Shown: positions 1-8,459 of the stretch, piece after piece | Position numbering within the stretch: the stretch's first letter is position 1 | Layout of the letters: every line of letters starts with the position of its first letter | Source: Phycisphaerales bacterium | GTDB taxonomy: Bacteria > Planctomycetota > Phycisphaerae > UBA1845 | DNA: 64,000 nucleotides | Assembly: GCA_020852275.1 (NCBI GenBank) | Contig: JADZBE010000017.1 | Location: 1-64,000, forward strand | Direction of reading: 5' to 3' | Notes under the pieces: generated by a model | The model's database searches: none | What the model saw: only the letters and a program-made list of their open reading frames with translations | Told to the model about the DNA's origin: nothing | Program-made: the position numbers and the translations under genes

Positions 1-1
1 C

Positions 2-589
2 TCCGTCCTATTGTATGCCATCACGCTGGCACTGAGCGTCAGCGTCGTGTTGTGGCTCGGCACGGCGGGAGGCTGGATGGGGGCGACGAACCTGACCACG
101 TGGGTGTTGCTGCTGAGCGAGCTGCGGACGCTCATCACCAGCCCGGGCTTCGGACTCTTCATGCTGTCCTACGTCGCCTGGGCGTGCGCGTCGCTGGGGG
201 CGCTGATGATCATTGCGGACTCGATGTTCCGTCACAACGTGCGCGCCGTCCACGCCCTGCGGGTCTGGACTTATGCCGTCGCCACCTATCCCGCGCTCGG
301 CGCCGTGCTGCTCGCCGCGGGCGTGGCGCTGCATTCGCAACGGCCTTCCCGGCTTCAGACGATTCCCGAGTTGTTCTTCTTCGCGGCGGCGGCGCTGGTG
401 GTCGTGGCCCTGACCGCGCGGTCCATCCGCATCGGCTACACGGATTACCTCCGCATCCCGCACGCCCGCGCCATCGCCTGGCTCACGCAGTTCATCGCTG
501 TGCTGTCCATGATGCTCGCGCAATTCCTGCTCCTGGGGGACGACGTGCGTCGCATGTACGGGCGCGCCATCATGTGGCTGGGCTGGTAG
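2..589 (+). CDS. multi-pass membrane protein, C-terminal part
   Basis: The frame is open to the left edge, so the true start lies outside the window; a TTG at 11 is the first start-like codon. The 190-odd residues hold about five or six hydrophobic spans separated by short charged loops, for example around residues 1-20, 25-65, 85-110, 120-140 and 150-175. I see no catalytic motif and do not recognise a family. The frame closes at a TAG shortly before the AMMECR1-type gene. An inner-membrane location is inferred from the hydrophobic spans only. Confidence 0.6.
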   Translation, partial: SVLLYAITLALSVSVVLWLGTAGGWMGATNLTTWVLLLSELRTLITSPGFGLFMLSYVAWACASLGALMIIADSMFRHNVRAVHALRVWTYAVATYPALGAVLLAAGVALHSQRPSRLQTIPELFFFAAAALVVVALTARSIRIGYTDYLRIPHARAIAWLTQFIAVLSMMLAQFLLLGDDVRRMYGRAIMWLGW

Positions 590-785
590 CGTGCGAAGCT
601 TCCCCCCCGTCCGGGAAGGGATCGGGGCAAGGCTGAACTGCGCGGCAGGGCCGAATCCCGCAGCGTACATCGTGCTCCCGCCGCATCGAGTCCGCCGGAT
701 TGCGCCGGACGGTTCGAAAGGCGCCGGACGGCGCCGACCGCCAAGACCGGCCTCGGGTTCGCTCGACAGGCGGCGCGCAGGCATA

Positions 786-1403
786 ATGTCCCGCATGATC
801 AGCCCGTCGCAGGGCGCCGCGCTGGTGCGGCTGGCCCGAGCTACGATCGAGGAACGCCTCAGCGCGGCATCGCCCCATCCGCCCGCCGGGTCCTGTGATC
901 CGTTTTCCGCGTCCAGCGATCCGCGTGCGACGCCGATCGAGGGTCGATTCGGCGGAGCGTTCATCACGTTGCGCCGCGGCGAGCGGCTGCGCGGGTGCGT
1001 CGGGCAGATCGTCGAAACCTCGGACCTGACGGCCTGCGTCAAGCGTGCCGCCGCGGCGGTCCTGCACGATGACCGGTTTTCGTCGCATCCCGTCACTGCG
1101 GCGGAGCTGCCAACCCTTCGCATCGAAGTCTCCGTGCTCTCCCCGCCCACTCCCATGCGCACGTCGCAGGACATCACGCCGGGCGTACACGGCGTCATCA
1201 TCCACCGCGGCGGGCAGTCCGGATGCTTCCTGCCGAAGGTGGCGACGATGCAACGCTGGGACGCGGAGACGTTCCTCTCACAGTGCTGCGTGCAGAAGGC
1301 CGGCCTGCCGGCGGGCGCGTGGCGCGAGCCGCAGACGCGCGTTCTGCTTTTCACGGTTGAGGAGTTCCACGAATGCGAGGAGGACCGTGAACGCGTTGAG
1401 TGA
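786..1403 (+). CDS. AmmeMemoRadiSam-system protein A (AMMECR1 domain)
   Basis: The frame is open from 591, but the stretch before 786 is arginine/proline-rich with no domain, so the ATG at 786 (MSRMISPSQ) is the likely start, giving 205 residues. The family signature LRGCVG sits near residue 80. It is followed by the usual alternation of D/E-rich and hydrophobic strands and a KVATMQRWDAETFLSQCC helix region. AMMECR1 proteins are often encoded with a Memo-like protein and a radical SAM enzyme in the so-called AmmeMemoRadiSam set. Neither partner is visible here, although the left neighbour is cut off. The biochemical role is not established for the family. Some members may read TTG/GTG starts upstream, so the N-terminus is uncertain. 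Confidence 0.85.
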   Translation: MSRMISPSQGAALVRLARATIEERLSAASPHPPAGSCDPFSASSDPRATPIEGRFGGAFITLRRGERLRGCVGQIVETSDLTACVKRAAAAVLHDDRFSSHPVTAAELPTLRIEVSVLSPPTPMRTSQDITPGVHGVIIHRGGQSGCFLPKVATMQRWDAETFLSQCCVQKAGLPAGAWREPQTRVLLFTVEEFHECEEDRERVE

Positions 1404-1428
1404 GAGCTTCCGGCTGAGAGGCGCCGAC

Positions 1429-1480
1429 TGCAAGCTGCGGACTGCTATCCGCGGGGTGCAAGCTGCCGGGTGCAAGCTGC
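1429..1480. repeat. three copies of a 10-bp word between genes
   Basis: TGCAAGCTGC occurs at 1429-1438, 1457-1466 and 1471-1480 in the gap between the AMMECR1 gene and the tRNA. It looks like the short interspersed repeats seen elsewhere in the window. No function is apparent. Confidence 0.6.
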
Positions 1481-1565
1481 GAACTGCGGGTCAGCGAGGT
1501 CGAGGCGCATGGTGGAGTGGACGCTCGACGCGGGGTATCGCTCGCCGGCGCCACGATCGCGGCAC

Positions 1566-1639
1566 TGCGCCCGGCAGGATTCGAACCTGCGACCCCCGGT
1601 TTAGGAAACCGGTGCTCTATCCAACTGAGCTACGAGCGC
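1566..1639 (-). tRNA. tRNA-Arg (anticodon CCT)
   Basis: Read on the minus strand, a 7-bp acceptor stem (GCGCTCG/CGGGCGC) closes a complete cloverleaf. The D arm contains GCTCAGTTGGATAGAGC, the anticodon stem-loop is CCGGT-TTCCTAA-ACCGG and the T arm is GCAGG-TTCGAAT-CCTGC. The 7-base loop places CCT at positions 34-36, which reads AGG. The discriminator base is A and the 3' CCA is not encoded. The length is 74 nt. Confidence 0.97.
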
Positions 1640-1794
1640 GATCCCCGGCAATTCCCGCCCGATCAGCTTATGAGCCGGCCGTGCGGGAGTCAAAGAACGA
1701 GCCGCCGAAGCCTCATGACACCGCCGGATGAGAGCGCCGCGTCGCACGGGTCCGCGGCAGCGTGGGGCTGAAACTCGGCTTCCCGATGGGCGGC

Positions 1795-3282
1795 TCATGC
1801 GAGCACGAGTTGATCGAAACGAGCGCGGGCCTCAGCCCAGCACGGCTTCGCGGTCGGCTCGAAGACGTGCACCCGCGTCGAGGCTCGGACGATTTCGCGG
1901 AGATCCGCGAGGGTCGCCAGCCGTCCATCCCCCCATGCCTGGAGGAGCGCGTTGCCCAGCGCCGTGGCCTCGACCGGTCCTGCGTGGACGGGCCGGCTGC
2001 TGATGTCGGCAATCAGTTGACACAACAGCGCGTTCGCCGCGCCGCCGCCGACGACGTGGACCACGCGGATCGCCCGCCCCGTCAGCCGCTGCAGCCGCGC
2101 GAGCCCCCAGCCGATTTTCAGCGCCACGCTCTCCAGCGCACAGCGCACCATCGCGCCGGCGCTTTCCGGCTGCGGCTGACCGGTTTCCCTGCAGAATTCG
2201 CGGATTCTGGCGGGCATGTCGCCGAAGGACGCGAACCGGGGGTCGTCGGGATCCACGTGGCAGAACGCCTCCGGCGCCGCTTCAGCGAGGCGCGTCAGTT
2301 CGTCGAACGTGTGCGCCGCCGTTCCTCCCGCGGCGTTCCATGCGCGCTGACACTCCTGCACGAGCCAAAGCCCCGTTACGTTCCGCAGCAGGCGGATCGT
2401 GCCGTCCGCGCCCAGTTCATGCGTCACGCCTGCGTCGAGCGCTTCCTTCGAGCATGGTGCTGTGCGCGTCTCGACGCCGACCAGCGACCATGTCCCGGCG
2501 CTGACGTAAGCCCAGTCGTCGCCCGCGGCGGGAATGGCCGCCACCGCGCACGCCGTGTCATGCCCCGCCGGGCAGAAGACGGCGGCGCCGGCGCATCCGG
2601 TCTCCTCGACGAGTTCACTTCGCAGCTCGCCGATGCGCGACGCGCAGTCGCGCACCTCCGGGAACATCTCCGGGCGCAGCCCCATGCCTTCGATCACGTC
2701 GTTCGCCCACGTGCGCGTGCGGGGATCGAGCATTTGCGACGTGCTGGCGATGCTGACGTCCGTGCGCCGTGCGCCCGTCAGCCAGTAGTTGAGCAGGTCG
2801 GGCATGAACAGCAGCATGGCCGCCCGCTCAAGCCGTCCGCCGCCCGCCGACTGCTCGGCCTGCAGTTGATACAGGGTGTTGAGGGGCATGAACTGGATGC
2901 CTGTTCGCGCGTAGATGTGCTGGCGCGGAACCCGCTGGAACGCAAGCTCCATCATGCCGGATGTCCGACCGTCGCGGTAGTGATAGGGCAGGCCGACCAG
3001 ATCGCCGCTCGCATCGAGCAGCCCGTAGTCGACGCCCCACGTGTCCACGCCGATGCCGCTCAGCCGGTGATCGACAGCGGCCTTGCCGATGCCGAGTTTG
3101 ATCTGCTCCAGGAGCGACGCGACGTTCCAATGCAAGTGGTCGAGGATGCGGACCGGCCCGTTGGGGAAGCGATGCACCTCGCGCAGCTCGACGCGCTGCC
3201 CGTCAAACGCGGCGAGCACGGCGCGGCCGGAAGAGGCGCCGAGGTCGCAGGCCAGGTAGTTCGCTGTCGCGCGCGTCGTCAT
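1795..3282 (-). CDS. rhaB: rhamnulokinase (FGGY family)
   Basis: This is a 495-residue sugar kinase of the FGGY family; rhamnulokinases are usually about 480-500 residues. The N-terminal phosphate-binding motif DLGASSGR (residues 13-20) has the double serine and arginine typical of RhaB. Further matches are GVDTWGVDYGLLD near residue 80, PYHYRDGRT near 105, and GGGAANALLCQLIAD in the second ATPase lobe. RhaB phosphorylates L-rhamnulose to L-rhamnulose 1-phosphate in cytosolic L-rhamnose breakdown. No isomerase or aldolase gene is adjacent, so the gene stands alone here, which is common in planctomycetes that degrade deoxy-sugar polymers. The ATG at 3282 is a good start because the phosphate motif follows within 15 residues. 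Confidence 0.93.
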   Translation of the reverse strand: MTTRATANYLACDLGASSGRAVLAAFDGQRVELREVHRFPNGPVRILDHLHWNVASLLEQIKLGIGKAAVDHRLSGIGVDTWGVDYGLLDASGDLVGLPYHYRDGRTSGMMELAFQRVPRQHIYARTGIQFMPLNTLYQLQAEQSAGGGRLERAAMLLFMPDLLNYWLTGARRTDVSIASTSQMLDPRTRTWANDVIEGMGLRPEMFPEVRDCASRIGELRSELVEETGCAGAAVFCPAGHDTACAVAAIPAAGDDWAYVSAGTWSLVGVETRTAPCSKEALDAGVTHELGADGTIRLLRNVTGLWLVQECQRAWNAAGGTAAHTFDELTRLAEAAPEAFCHVDPDDPRFASFGDMPARIREFCRETGQPQPESAGAMVRCALESVALKIGWGLARLQRLTGRAIRVVHVVGGGAANALLCQLIADISSRPVHAGPVEATALGNALLQAWGDGRLATLADLREIVRASTRVHVFEPTAKPCWAEARARFDQLVLA

Positions 3283-3697
3283 GAGCAGCCGCGATGGTAG
3301 CCGTCCGCGGCGCGCGGGTCACGCGCCAGGACAAGCCGGAAGGAGCTGCATGCGCGCACGCGTGCCCAATGGAGGCACCCCGAAGGGAAACGGGGTGACA
3401 CGTCCTGGCGGGCTCGCCTGGCCGTGGCGAGCGGCGCAGGACCATGGCCAACGGAGTACCGTTGACCATGCCATCCGCTCTCCGGAACCCGTTCGCGTTC
3501 AGCGAAGAGTTACCGAGCAAGAGGACGCCGCGAGGCAGGCAGCGCGAGCGCGTGCAACCGGTTGGCGCTCGCCGGGCAGCGGGATAGGCTGAGGGTGGTG
3601 GCTTGCGCTGAGACCTTCCCCGGCCGCTTTCTGGGGGGCAAGGAAGGTCGATGCCGCTCGCCCCTTGAATCCGTCGGCTTGCATCTGGAGAGGCATC
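3283..3697. other. gene-free stretch with a dispersed repeat and a stem-loop
   Basis: This divergent gap between the rhamnulokinase and DUF1015 genes holds a repeat copy (about 3375-3470, listed separately). An inverted repeat GACCTTCC/GGAAGGTC at 3612-3619 and 3642-3649 encloses 22 nt. No convincing small gene is visible. Confidence 0.5.
3375..3470. repeat. dispersed ~95-bp repeat, copy 1 (pairs with 52316-52412)
   Basis: Starting at CGAAGGGAAAC and ending at CGTTGACCAT, this stretch aligns colinearly with 52316-52412, roughly three bases in four matching by eye. On the minus strand both copies keep an ATG-led open frame beginning MVN-x-TPL and containing PRPGE-x-AR-x-CH. That could be a short conserved peptide or a palindrome-derived element. 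Confidence 0.6.
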
Positions 3698-4936
3698 ATG
3701 CTGGAAGTTCGACCGTTTCGCGCCTGGCGTTACGACTTCGCTCGGCACCCTGACATCTCGGCGCTGATTGCGCCGCCTTACGACGTGCTCGACCAGGCGG
3801 ACAAGGACGCGCTGCTGGGCAAGTCCGACCGCAACATCGTCGCCGTGGACCTGCCGCACGTTCCGCCGAAGTCGGCCGGTCCTGCCACGGCGTACACGGC
3901 GGCGGCGGAGCGGCTGAAGGCGTGGCAGCGCGAGGGAATTCTGCAGCGCGAGGCGCAGCCGGCCATCTATCTGTATCACCAGAACTTCGCGCACGAAGGG
4001 CGAAGCTACACGCGCAAGATGTTCATCGCGGTGCTGCGGCTCGTGCCGTTCTCCGAGGGCCGTGTCCTGCCGCACGAGGAGACCTTTGGCGGTCCAAAGG
4101 AGGACCGCCTGGCGCTGATGAAGGCGACGGCGTGCAATCTCTCGCCGATCTTCGGGCTGTACTCGGACCCGCGGGGCGAGGTCGATTCAGGCTTTGCTGA
4201 GATGGCCCGACGCTCGCCGGACGCGCGGGGATCGCTGGACGGCGTAGAGAACCGCTTGTGGATCATCACCGACGCCGGCGTCGTTGGTGCCGTCACGGGC
4301 GCGATGACCCAGCGCAAGGTCTTCATCGCCGACGGGCACCACCGCTACGGCACGGCGATGATGTATCGCGACGCGGTGATCCGCGAGAAGGGAGCGCTGG
4401 ACCGCGAGCATCCCGCGAACTTCATCATGTTCGTGCTCGCGTCGATGGACGATCCCGGCTGCCTGATTCTTCCGTACAACCGCGTGCTGGCGAAGATCAA
4501 CGCGGCCGCACTGCTGGCGGCGTGGGGCGGGCGCGTTGAGCCGTGCGACGAAAAGACCGCGGACGTGAGGTTATTCGAGGGTTCCAGCGGCAAGACGACG
4601 TGTGTTCGCTTTGCGCAGCGGGCGCTGCTGGACCGGCTGGCCGCGGATCACGGTCCGGCGTGGCGGAAGCTGGACGTGGCGTACCTTCACCGCGTGCTGA
4701 TCGACGACGCGCTGCACGCCCAGCGCGGGAAGGACGACCCGAAGGTGCATTACGTCAAGTCGGTCGAGGCGGCGAAGGAGACCGCCCGCGCCGAGCAGGG
4801 CACAGCACTGCTGCTCAATGCCACGCCGATGGCACACCTCAAGGCGGTCAGCGAGGCCGGCGAGCTGATGCCGCAGAAGAGCACGTACTTCCACCCCAAG
4901 CTGGCGACGGGGATGACGATCAATCCGCTTGAATGA
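3698..4936 (+). CDS. DUF1015 family protein
   Basis: This 412-residue protein starts at the ATG at 3698, preceded by GGAGAGG at a spacing of 5 nt. The family signatures are all present: PFRAWRY and APPYDV within the first 30 residues, LPHEETFGGPKEDRL near 128, and the DGHHRYGTA motif near 218. The length is normal for DUF1015. The function is unsettled. Members often lie near serine or phosphoserine genes, and the DGHHR motif suggests a phosphate- or metal-binding site; that is family knowledge, not visible here. Only 7 nt separate its stop from the DUF547 gene, so the two are probably co-transcribed. Confidence 0.9.
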   Translation: MLEVRPFRAWRYDFARHPDISALIAPPYDVLDQADKDALLGKSDRNIVAVDLPHVPPKSAGPATAYTAAAERLKAWQREGILQREAQPAIYLYHQNFAHEGRSYTRKMFIAVLRLVPFSEGRVLPHEETFGGPKEDRLALMKATACNLSPIFGLYSDPRGEVDSGFAEMARRSPDARGSLDGVENRLWIITDAGVVGAVTGAMTQRKVFIADGHHRYGTAMMYRDAVIREKGALDREHPANFIMFVLASMDDPGCLILPYNRVLAKINAAALLAAWGGRVEPCDEKTADVRLFEGSSGKTTCVRFAQRALLDRLAADHGPAWRKLDVAYLHRVLIDDALHAQRGKDDPKVHYVKSVEAAKETARAEQGTALLLNATPMAHLKAVSEAGELMPQKSTYFHPKLATGMTINPLE

Positions 4937-4943
4937 GAGGCGC

Positions 4944-5816
4944 ATGAGGACGTTGAACCGCTCCTGGAACCGTTCCGCACGGCGCTTGGGCCTCGGCGTT
5001 GTGTTGAGCAGCGCGCTGGCGTGCGGCTGCGGTGTGGGCACGCGCGATCTGCCGGAGCTGACGACGGAGCAGACGCTGCAGCGCGAGGCGTATGACGACC
5101 GCGACTGGGCGCTGGCGCTGGCGGAAAACGTCGTGGACGGGCGCGTAAACTACGCGCACCTTGCGGCGCACCCGGAGCCGCTGTGGCGGTATCTGACGTT
5201 GATCGAGCACGTCGGACCGCAGACGAAACCGGACCAGTTCCCCTCGCGCGGGCACGCGCTGGCGTATTATGTCAACGCCTACAATGCGTGCGCGATGCGC
5301 GCCGTGCTCCAGGAGCATGTGCCGGATTCCATGTACCGCACCGATGTCGCGCCGTTCGAGCAGCGCTACACGTTCCTCGTGGATGGGCGACGGCGCACGC
5401 CGGGGGAGCTGCGAGAGCTGGCGCAAAAGGCCGCCGGCATTGACGTGCGCGTGGAGTTCTGCTTCTGCGAGCCGGCGCTGGGAGGCGTGCCCGTGACCGG
5501 CGAGCCGCTCCGCTTCGACGGGTTGGAGCAGCAGCTTGAGCGCATCGCTCGCGCAGCGCTGAACGGCGATCAGATGCTTCACGTCGATCAGGCCGGCGAT
5601 CGGCTGATGGTGGCCCTGTGGATGTTTGACGAGCGGGACCGTTTTGTCGAATGGTACCGGCGGCGGATGAATGCGCCCCAGGGCACGTTCGCCAACGCGC
5701 TCCATGCGCTCGGCGACGAGAGGTGCCGCCAAAAGCTCGCCACGGCCGTCGGCTACCGGCTTGCCCCCATTCCGTTTGATCGACGGCTGAATCGGCTTGA
5801 AACCGCCTCGCCGTGA
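4944..5816 (+). CDS. DUF547 domain exported protein
   Basis: The ATG at 4944 follows GAGAGG closely, giving 290 residues; the earlier in-frame TTG at 4929 overlaps the upstream gene and lacks support. A basic N-terminus and a short hydrophobic stretch end at LACGCG, so it is likely exported and perhaps lipidated. The DUF547 core is recognised by AYYVNAYNA near residue 110 and by the cysteine-containing FCFCEPALGG near 175. DUF547 resembles the papain/transglutaminase-like fold in some analyses, but no enzymatic role is proven. It follows the DUF1015 gene with a 7-nt gap, consistent with one transcript. Confidence 0.85.
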   Translation: MRTLNRSWNRSARRLGLGVVLSSALACGCGVGTRDLPELTTEQTLQREAYDDRDWALALAENVVDGRVNYAHLAAHPEPLWRYLTLIEHVGPQTKPDQFPSRGHALAYYVNAYNACAMRAVLQEHVPDSMYRTDVAPFEQRYTFLVDGRRRTPGELRELAQKAAGIDVRVEFCFCEPALGGVPVTGEPLRFDGLEQQLERIARAALNGDQMLHVDQAGDRLMVALWMFDERDRFVEWYRRRMNAPQGTFANALHALGDERCRQKLATAVGYRLAPIPFDRRLNRLETASP

Positions 5817-6062
5817 CCGGCTCGACCCCTGCGTAGCCGGCGGGCGCCCATGTCGGCTGCCTCGACTCCCTGTCGGTCGGCAGCGGTTGAAGTCGTCTCG
5901 TTGAGACTCAAGTCGGGTGGGCTGCGTCGATGCCAGTTTGCATGGGTTTCGCAGCCGCGAACCCGTGGGTCTTGCGAGCGTGCTCGGGTCGCTCACTCCC
6001 GGCGAACTGAGATGTGCGCCGGATACAGCCATGTGCACAGGCTGGAAACCGCCGCCGCCGGC

Positions 6063-6548
6063 TCAGAGCAAGTCGTGGAAGTCGAGCCGATCCGTAGTCG
6101 TATCCAGCAGCGCGATGCTCGGCGGCGAAGCCCGATGAAGCGCGCCGGGGTTGATGATGCGGCAGGTTCCCCGGCGCTCGTCGCGTCTCGTGTGCGTGTG
6201 GCCGTGGCAGACGTAGTCGAACAGCGGGGCGGCGCCGAGGCGCTCAAAGGCCGGCTCATGCCCGTGCATGACGGCGAAGCGTTTGCCGTCCAGCTCGAAC
6301 GTCAGCGGCGATTCGCGCGGCAACGTCAGCCCTAGCGAGCGGATCAGCGCACGTAACGCCGGCGTCGGGTCGTCGCTGTTGCCCCAGACGAACCAAACCT
6401 CGCGCCCGGCAAGCGCCTCGAACACCGGCTCATCGCCGACGTCGCCGCAGTGGATGAGCGACTGCGCGCCGTGCGCGTCAAACCAGGCCAGCGCGCGCGC
6501 CACGCGGGTGACGTTGCCGTGGCTGTCTGACAAGATCCCGACAAGCAT
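6063..6548 (-). CDS. YfcE-like metallophosphoesterase
   Basis: This small calcineurin-type phosphodiesterase has about 161 residues. It carries the whole metal-binding series: DSHGN near residue 7, HCGDVG near 37, GNSD near 57 (often GNCD or GNHD), HGHE near 97 and HGHTH near 117, followed by NPGAL. These small stand-alone members act as phosphodiesterases on artificial substrates; the natural substrate is usually unknown. The start is either the ATG at 6548 or the GTG at 6551. The ATG is chosen because strand one begins immediately after it. Confidence 0.9.
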   Translation of the reverse strand: MLVGILSDSHGNVTRVARALAWFDAHGAQSLIHCGDVGDEPVFEALAGREVWFVWGNSDDPTPALRALIRSLGLTLPRESPLTFELDGKRFAVMHGHEPAFERLGAAPLFDYVCHGHTHTRRDERRGTCRIINPGALHRASPPSIALLDTTTDRLDFHDLL

Positions 6549-6787
6549 CACTTCTTTCCCTGTACTCCAACGTCAGCGCAAGCGCTGGCGAGCCGTGTGG
6601 TCGCGTCGCACCTCATGCGATTTTCACAGCCGCATCCCGGCGCGACAACGGGTATTCCCCTGAGAAGCTCGCAAATCGGGTATGAAACGGTCCACACGCT
6701 GCCGGGTTCAGCGACCCGGGGCAGACTTCACGTCGTCCGCGCTATCATCGGTTGAGGCGGGCCGGCGTCTGGAACGACGGTCGCGGT

Positions 6788-6816
6788 TTGCCCGCGACCG
6801 ATATTCAGAGTAGAAT
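6788..6816 (+). promoter_or_regulatory. candidate sigma70-type promoter for the TPR gene
   Basis: TTGCCC (6788-6793) and TAGAAT (6811-6816) are separated by exactly 17 nt. They lie about 50 nt upstream of the TPR gene start, in the divergent gap with the phosphoesterase gene. This is a sequence match only. Confidence 0.45.
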
Positions 6817-6868
6817 AGACTGTCGGCGGCGCGTAGGCCGTCCATCCCCTTGCGGGAGCTTGCAGGTC

Positions 6869-8197
6869 ATGAATGATTGGCTCGATGCCGAACAGCGCGT
6901 CGAACGGGCGCAGCAGCTCACCGAGGCGCACCGCTGGGAGGACGCTTTGGCGGAGCTGGACGCCGCCATCGAGATCAATCCCAACAACGCCCCCTGGCAC
7001 GCGCACCGCGGGTTTCTGCTTCAGCAGATGGACCGCAGCGAGGACGCCGCCGATGCCTTCCAGCAAAGCCTCGACCTGGAGCCGGCCGAGAAAGAAGTGC
7101 TCCTCGCCCTGGGCACCACGCAGATGGGGCTGGAGCGGTTTCCGCAGGCGCTGAAGACCTTCGAGCAACTCGCCACGGTGGACCGCGACTGCGAAGAGGC
7201 CTACTGCCACCGCATCGCCATCTACGCCGAGCTTGGGCGGCACGAGCAGGCCGAGGAGATGTTCTACCTCGCGCAGCAGCTCGGCGACCAGTGCCCGAAC
7301 TGCTACTTTCACATCGGCTGTTCGCTGGCGATCCGAGGCAAGTACGATCATGCGGTGCGCTGCTGGACGCGCGTGCTGCAGATCGAGCCGGACTACCCGG
7401 GCGTGCACACGCGGATCGCGCGCGCTTACCGGGCACAGTCGCGGCATGACGCGGCACGAGAGGAATACCTCGAAGAAATCCGCTCGGATCCGGGCGATAC
7501 GGACCTGCTGATCGAGTTCGCGGAAGCCGAGTACGAAGCCGGCCACGTGGACGAAGCCGTCGCCAAACTCAATCAGGTGCTGGAGCTGGACCCGGAGGAA
7601 ACCAAGGCCTACGTGCTGCTGGGCGGCATCTACTTCGAGACGGAGCGCTACAGCCAGGCCGTCCGCTGCTTCCACCGCGCCATGAGCCTGGACGACAAGT
7701 TCCCCGGCTTGCACGGGCACATCGGTCGCACGCTGTACCAGCTCGGCAAGCACAAGTCCGCGGCCAAGCATTTGCGCATGGCGCTGAAGGCGCAGCCCAA
7801 GGACAAGTCCATCCTGGCTTGCCTGGCGAGTTGTCACTTCTCGCTCGAGCAGTTCGAGCAGGCCGCGACGACTTACCAGCGGCTGCTTGCCATCGACAAC
7901 AACCTCGTGCCCGTACACCTGAATCTGGCGATCTGCCAGTACCGGCTCGGACGCCACGAGGCCGGGCTGGGGCATTGCCTCCAGGCGATCGACTTGGACA
8001 AGTCCGCCGCCGCCGCTCGCCGCTTCGCGGCGCTGGGCTACATGCAGCTTGGCCGCTGGCGCGAGGCGCGAAAAATGCTCCGCTCTGCGATCAGCGCAGA
8101 TCCTGCGGACGCCACCTTGCGCAGGCTCGCCCGGCGCATGTGGTTGTACCGCATTCGCTCCTTGCTGAGCCGCGCCGCACATCGGTTAACAAAGTAA
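6869..8197 (+). CDS. tetratricopeptide-repeat protein
   Basis: The ATG at 6869 starts a 442-residue protein; the frame runs further upstream but that part crosses the promoter-like site and has no TPR pattern. About eleven or twelve TPR units follow from residue 7 to near the C-terminus. They show the usual W/L-G/A-Y-A-P spacing, for example YxxAxxxYxxxLxxxPxxxxA around EPDYPGVHTRIARAY and LDPEETKAYVLLGGIYF. There is no signal peptide or membrane span, so it is probably a cytosolic scaffold. No partner gene lies in the same operon. The specific role is unknown. Confidence 0.88.
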   Translation: MNDWLDAEQRVERAQQLTEAHRWEDALAELDAAIEINPNNAPWHAHRGFLLQQMDRSEDAADAFQQSLDLEPAEKEVLLALGTTQMGLERFPQALKTFEQLATVDRDCEEAYCHRIAIYAELGRHEQAEEMFYLAQQLGDQCPNCYFHIGCSLAIRGKYDHAVRCWTRVLQIEPDYPGVHTRIARAYRAQSRHDAAREEYLEEIRSDPGDTDLLIEFAEAEYEAGHVDEAVAKLNQVLELDPEETKAYVLLGGIYFETERYSQAVRCFHRAMSLDDKFPGLHGHIGRTLYQLGKHKSAAKHLRMALKAQPKDKSILACLASCHFSLEQFEQAATTYQRLLAIDNNLVPVHLNLAICQYRLGRHEAGLGHCLQAIDLDKSAAAARRFAALGYMQLGRWREARKMLRSAISADPADATLRRLARRMWLYRIRSLLSRAAHRLTK

Positions 8198-8459
8198 GGG
8201 TTTACATAGTAAAGCCTCATGGCCTTCTGACCTGCTCAGATTCCACAGCCCCGGCATTGGGCGAGTCGTTCAGGGGTCTTCGGGCGTTCGGCCTCGTCCG
8301 CCTGCTTTCGCATCCCGGACATCTGTGTTCATGTACCATTAGCGGGGGATTGGGGCTTGGCGCTATGCGGCGGGGCCGCCCGCCTCGGGTTGCGGACTGT
8401 CTGTGAGGCTGCGAAGCTCCGCTGCTTCGACGGATCGAACATCGAAAGTCGTAGAAGGA

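Noticed and set aside
8-1354. Long minus-strand frame over the first two genes
   Set aside because: It is low-complexity, arginine/glutamine-rich and mirrors codon bias of the plus-strand AMMECR1 gene; no domain is visible.
6728-8182. Minus-strand frame opposite the TPR gene
   Set aside because: The plus strand has clear TPR periodicity; the minus frame is its GC-rich shadow.
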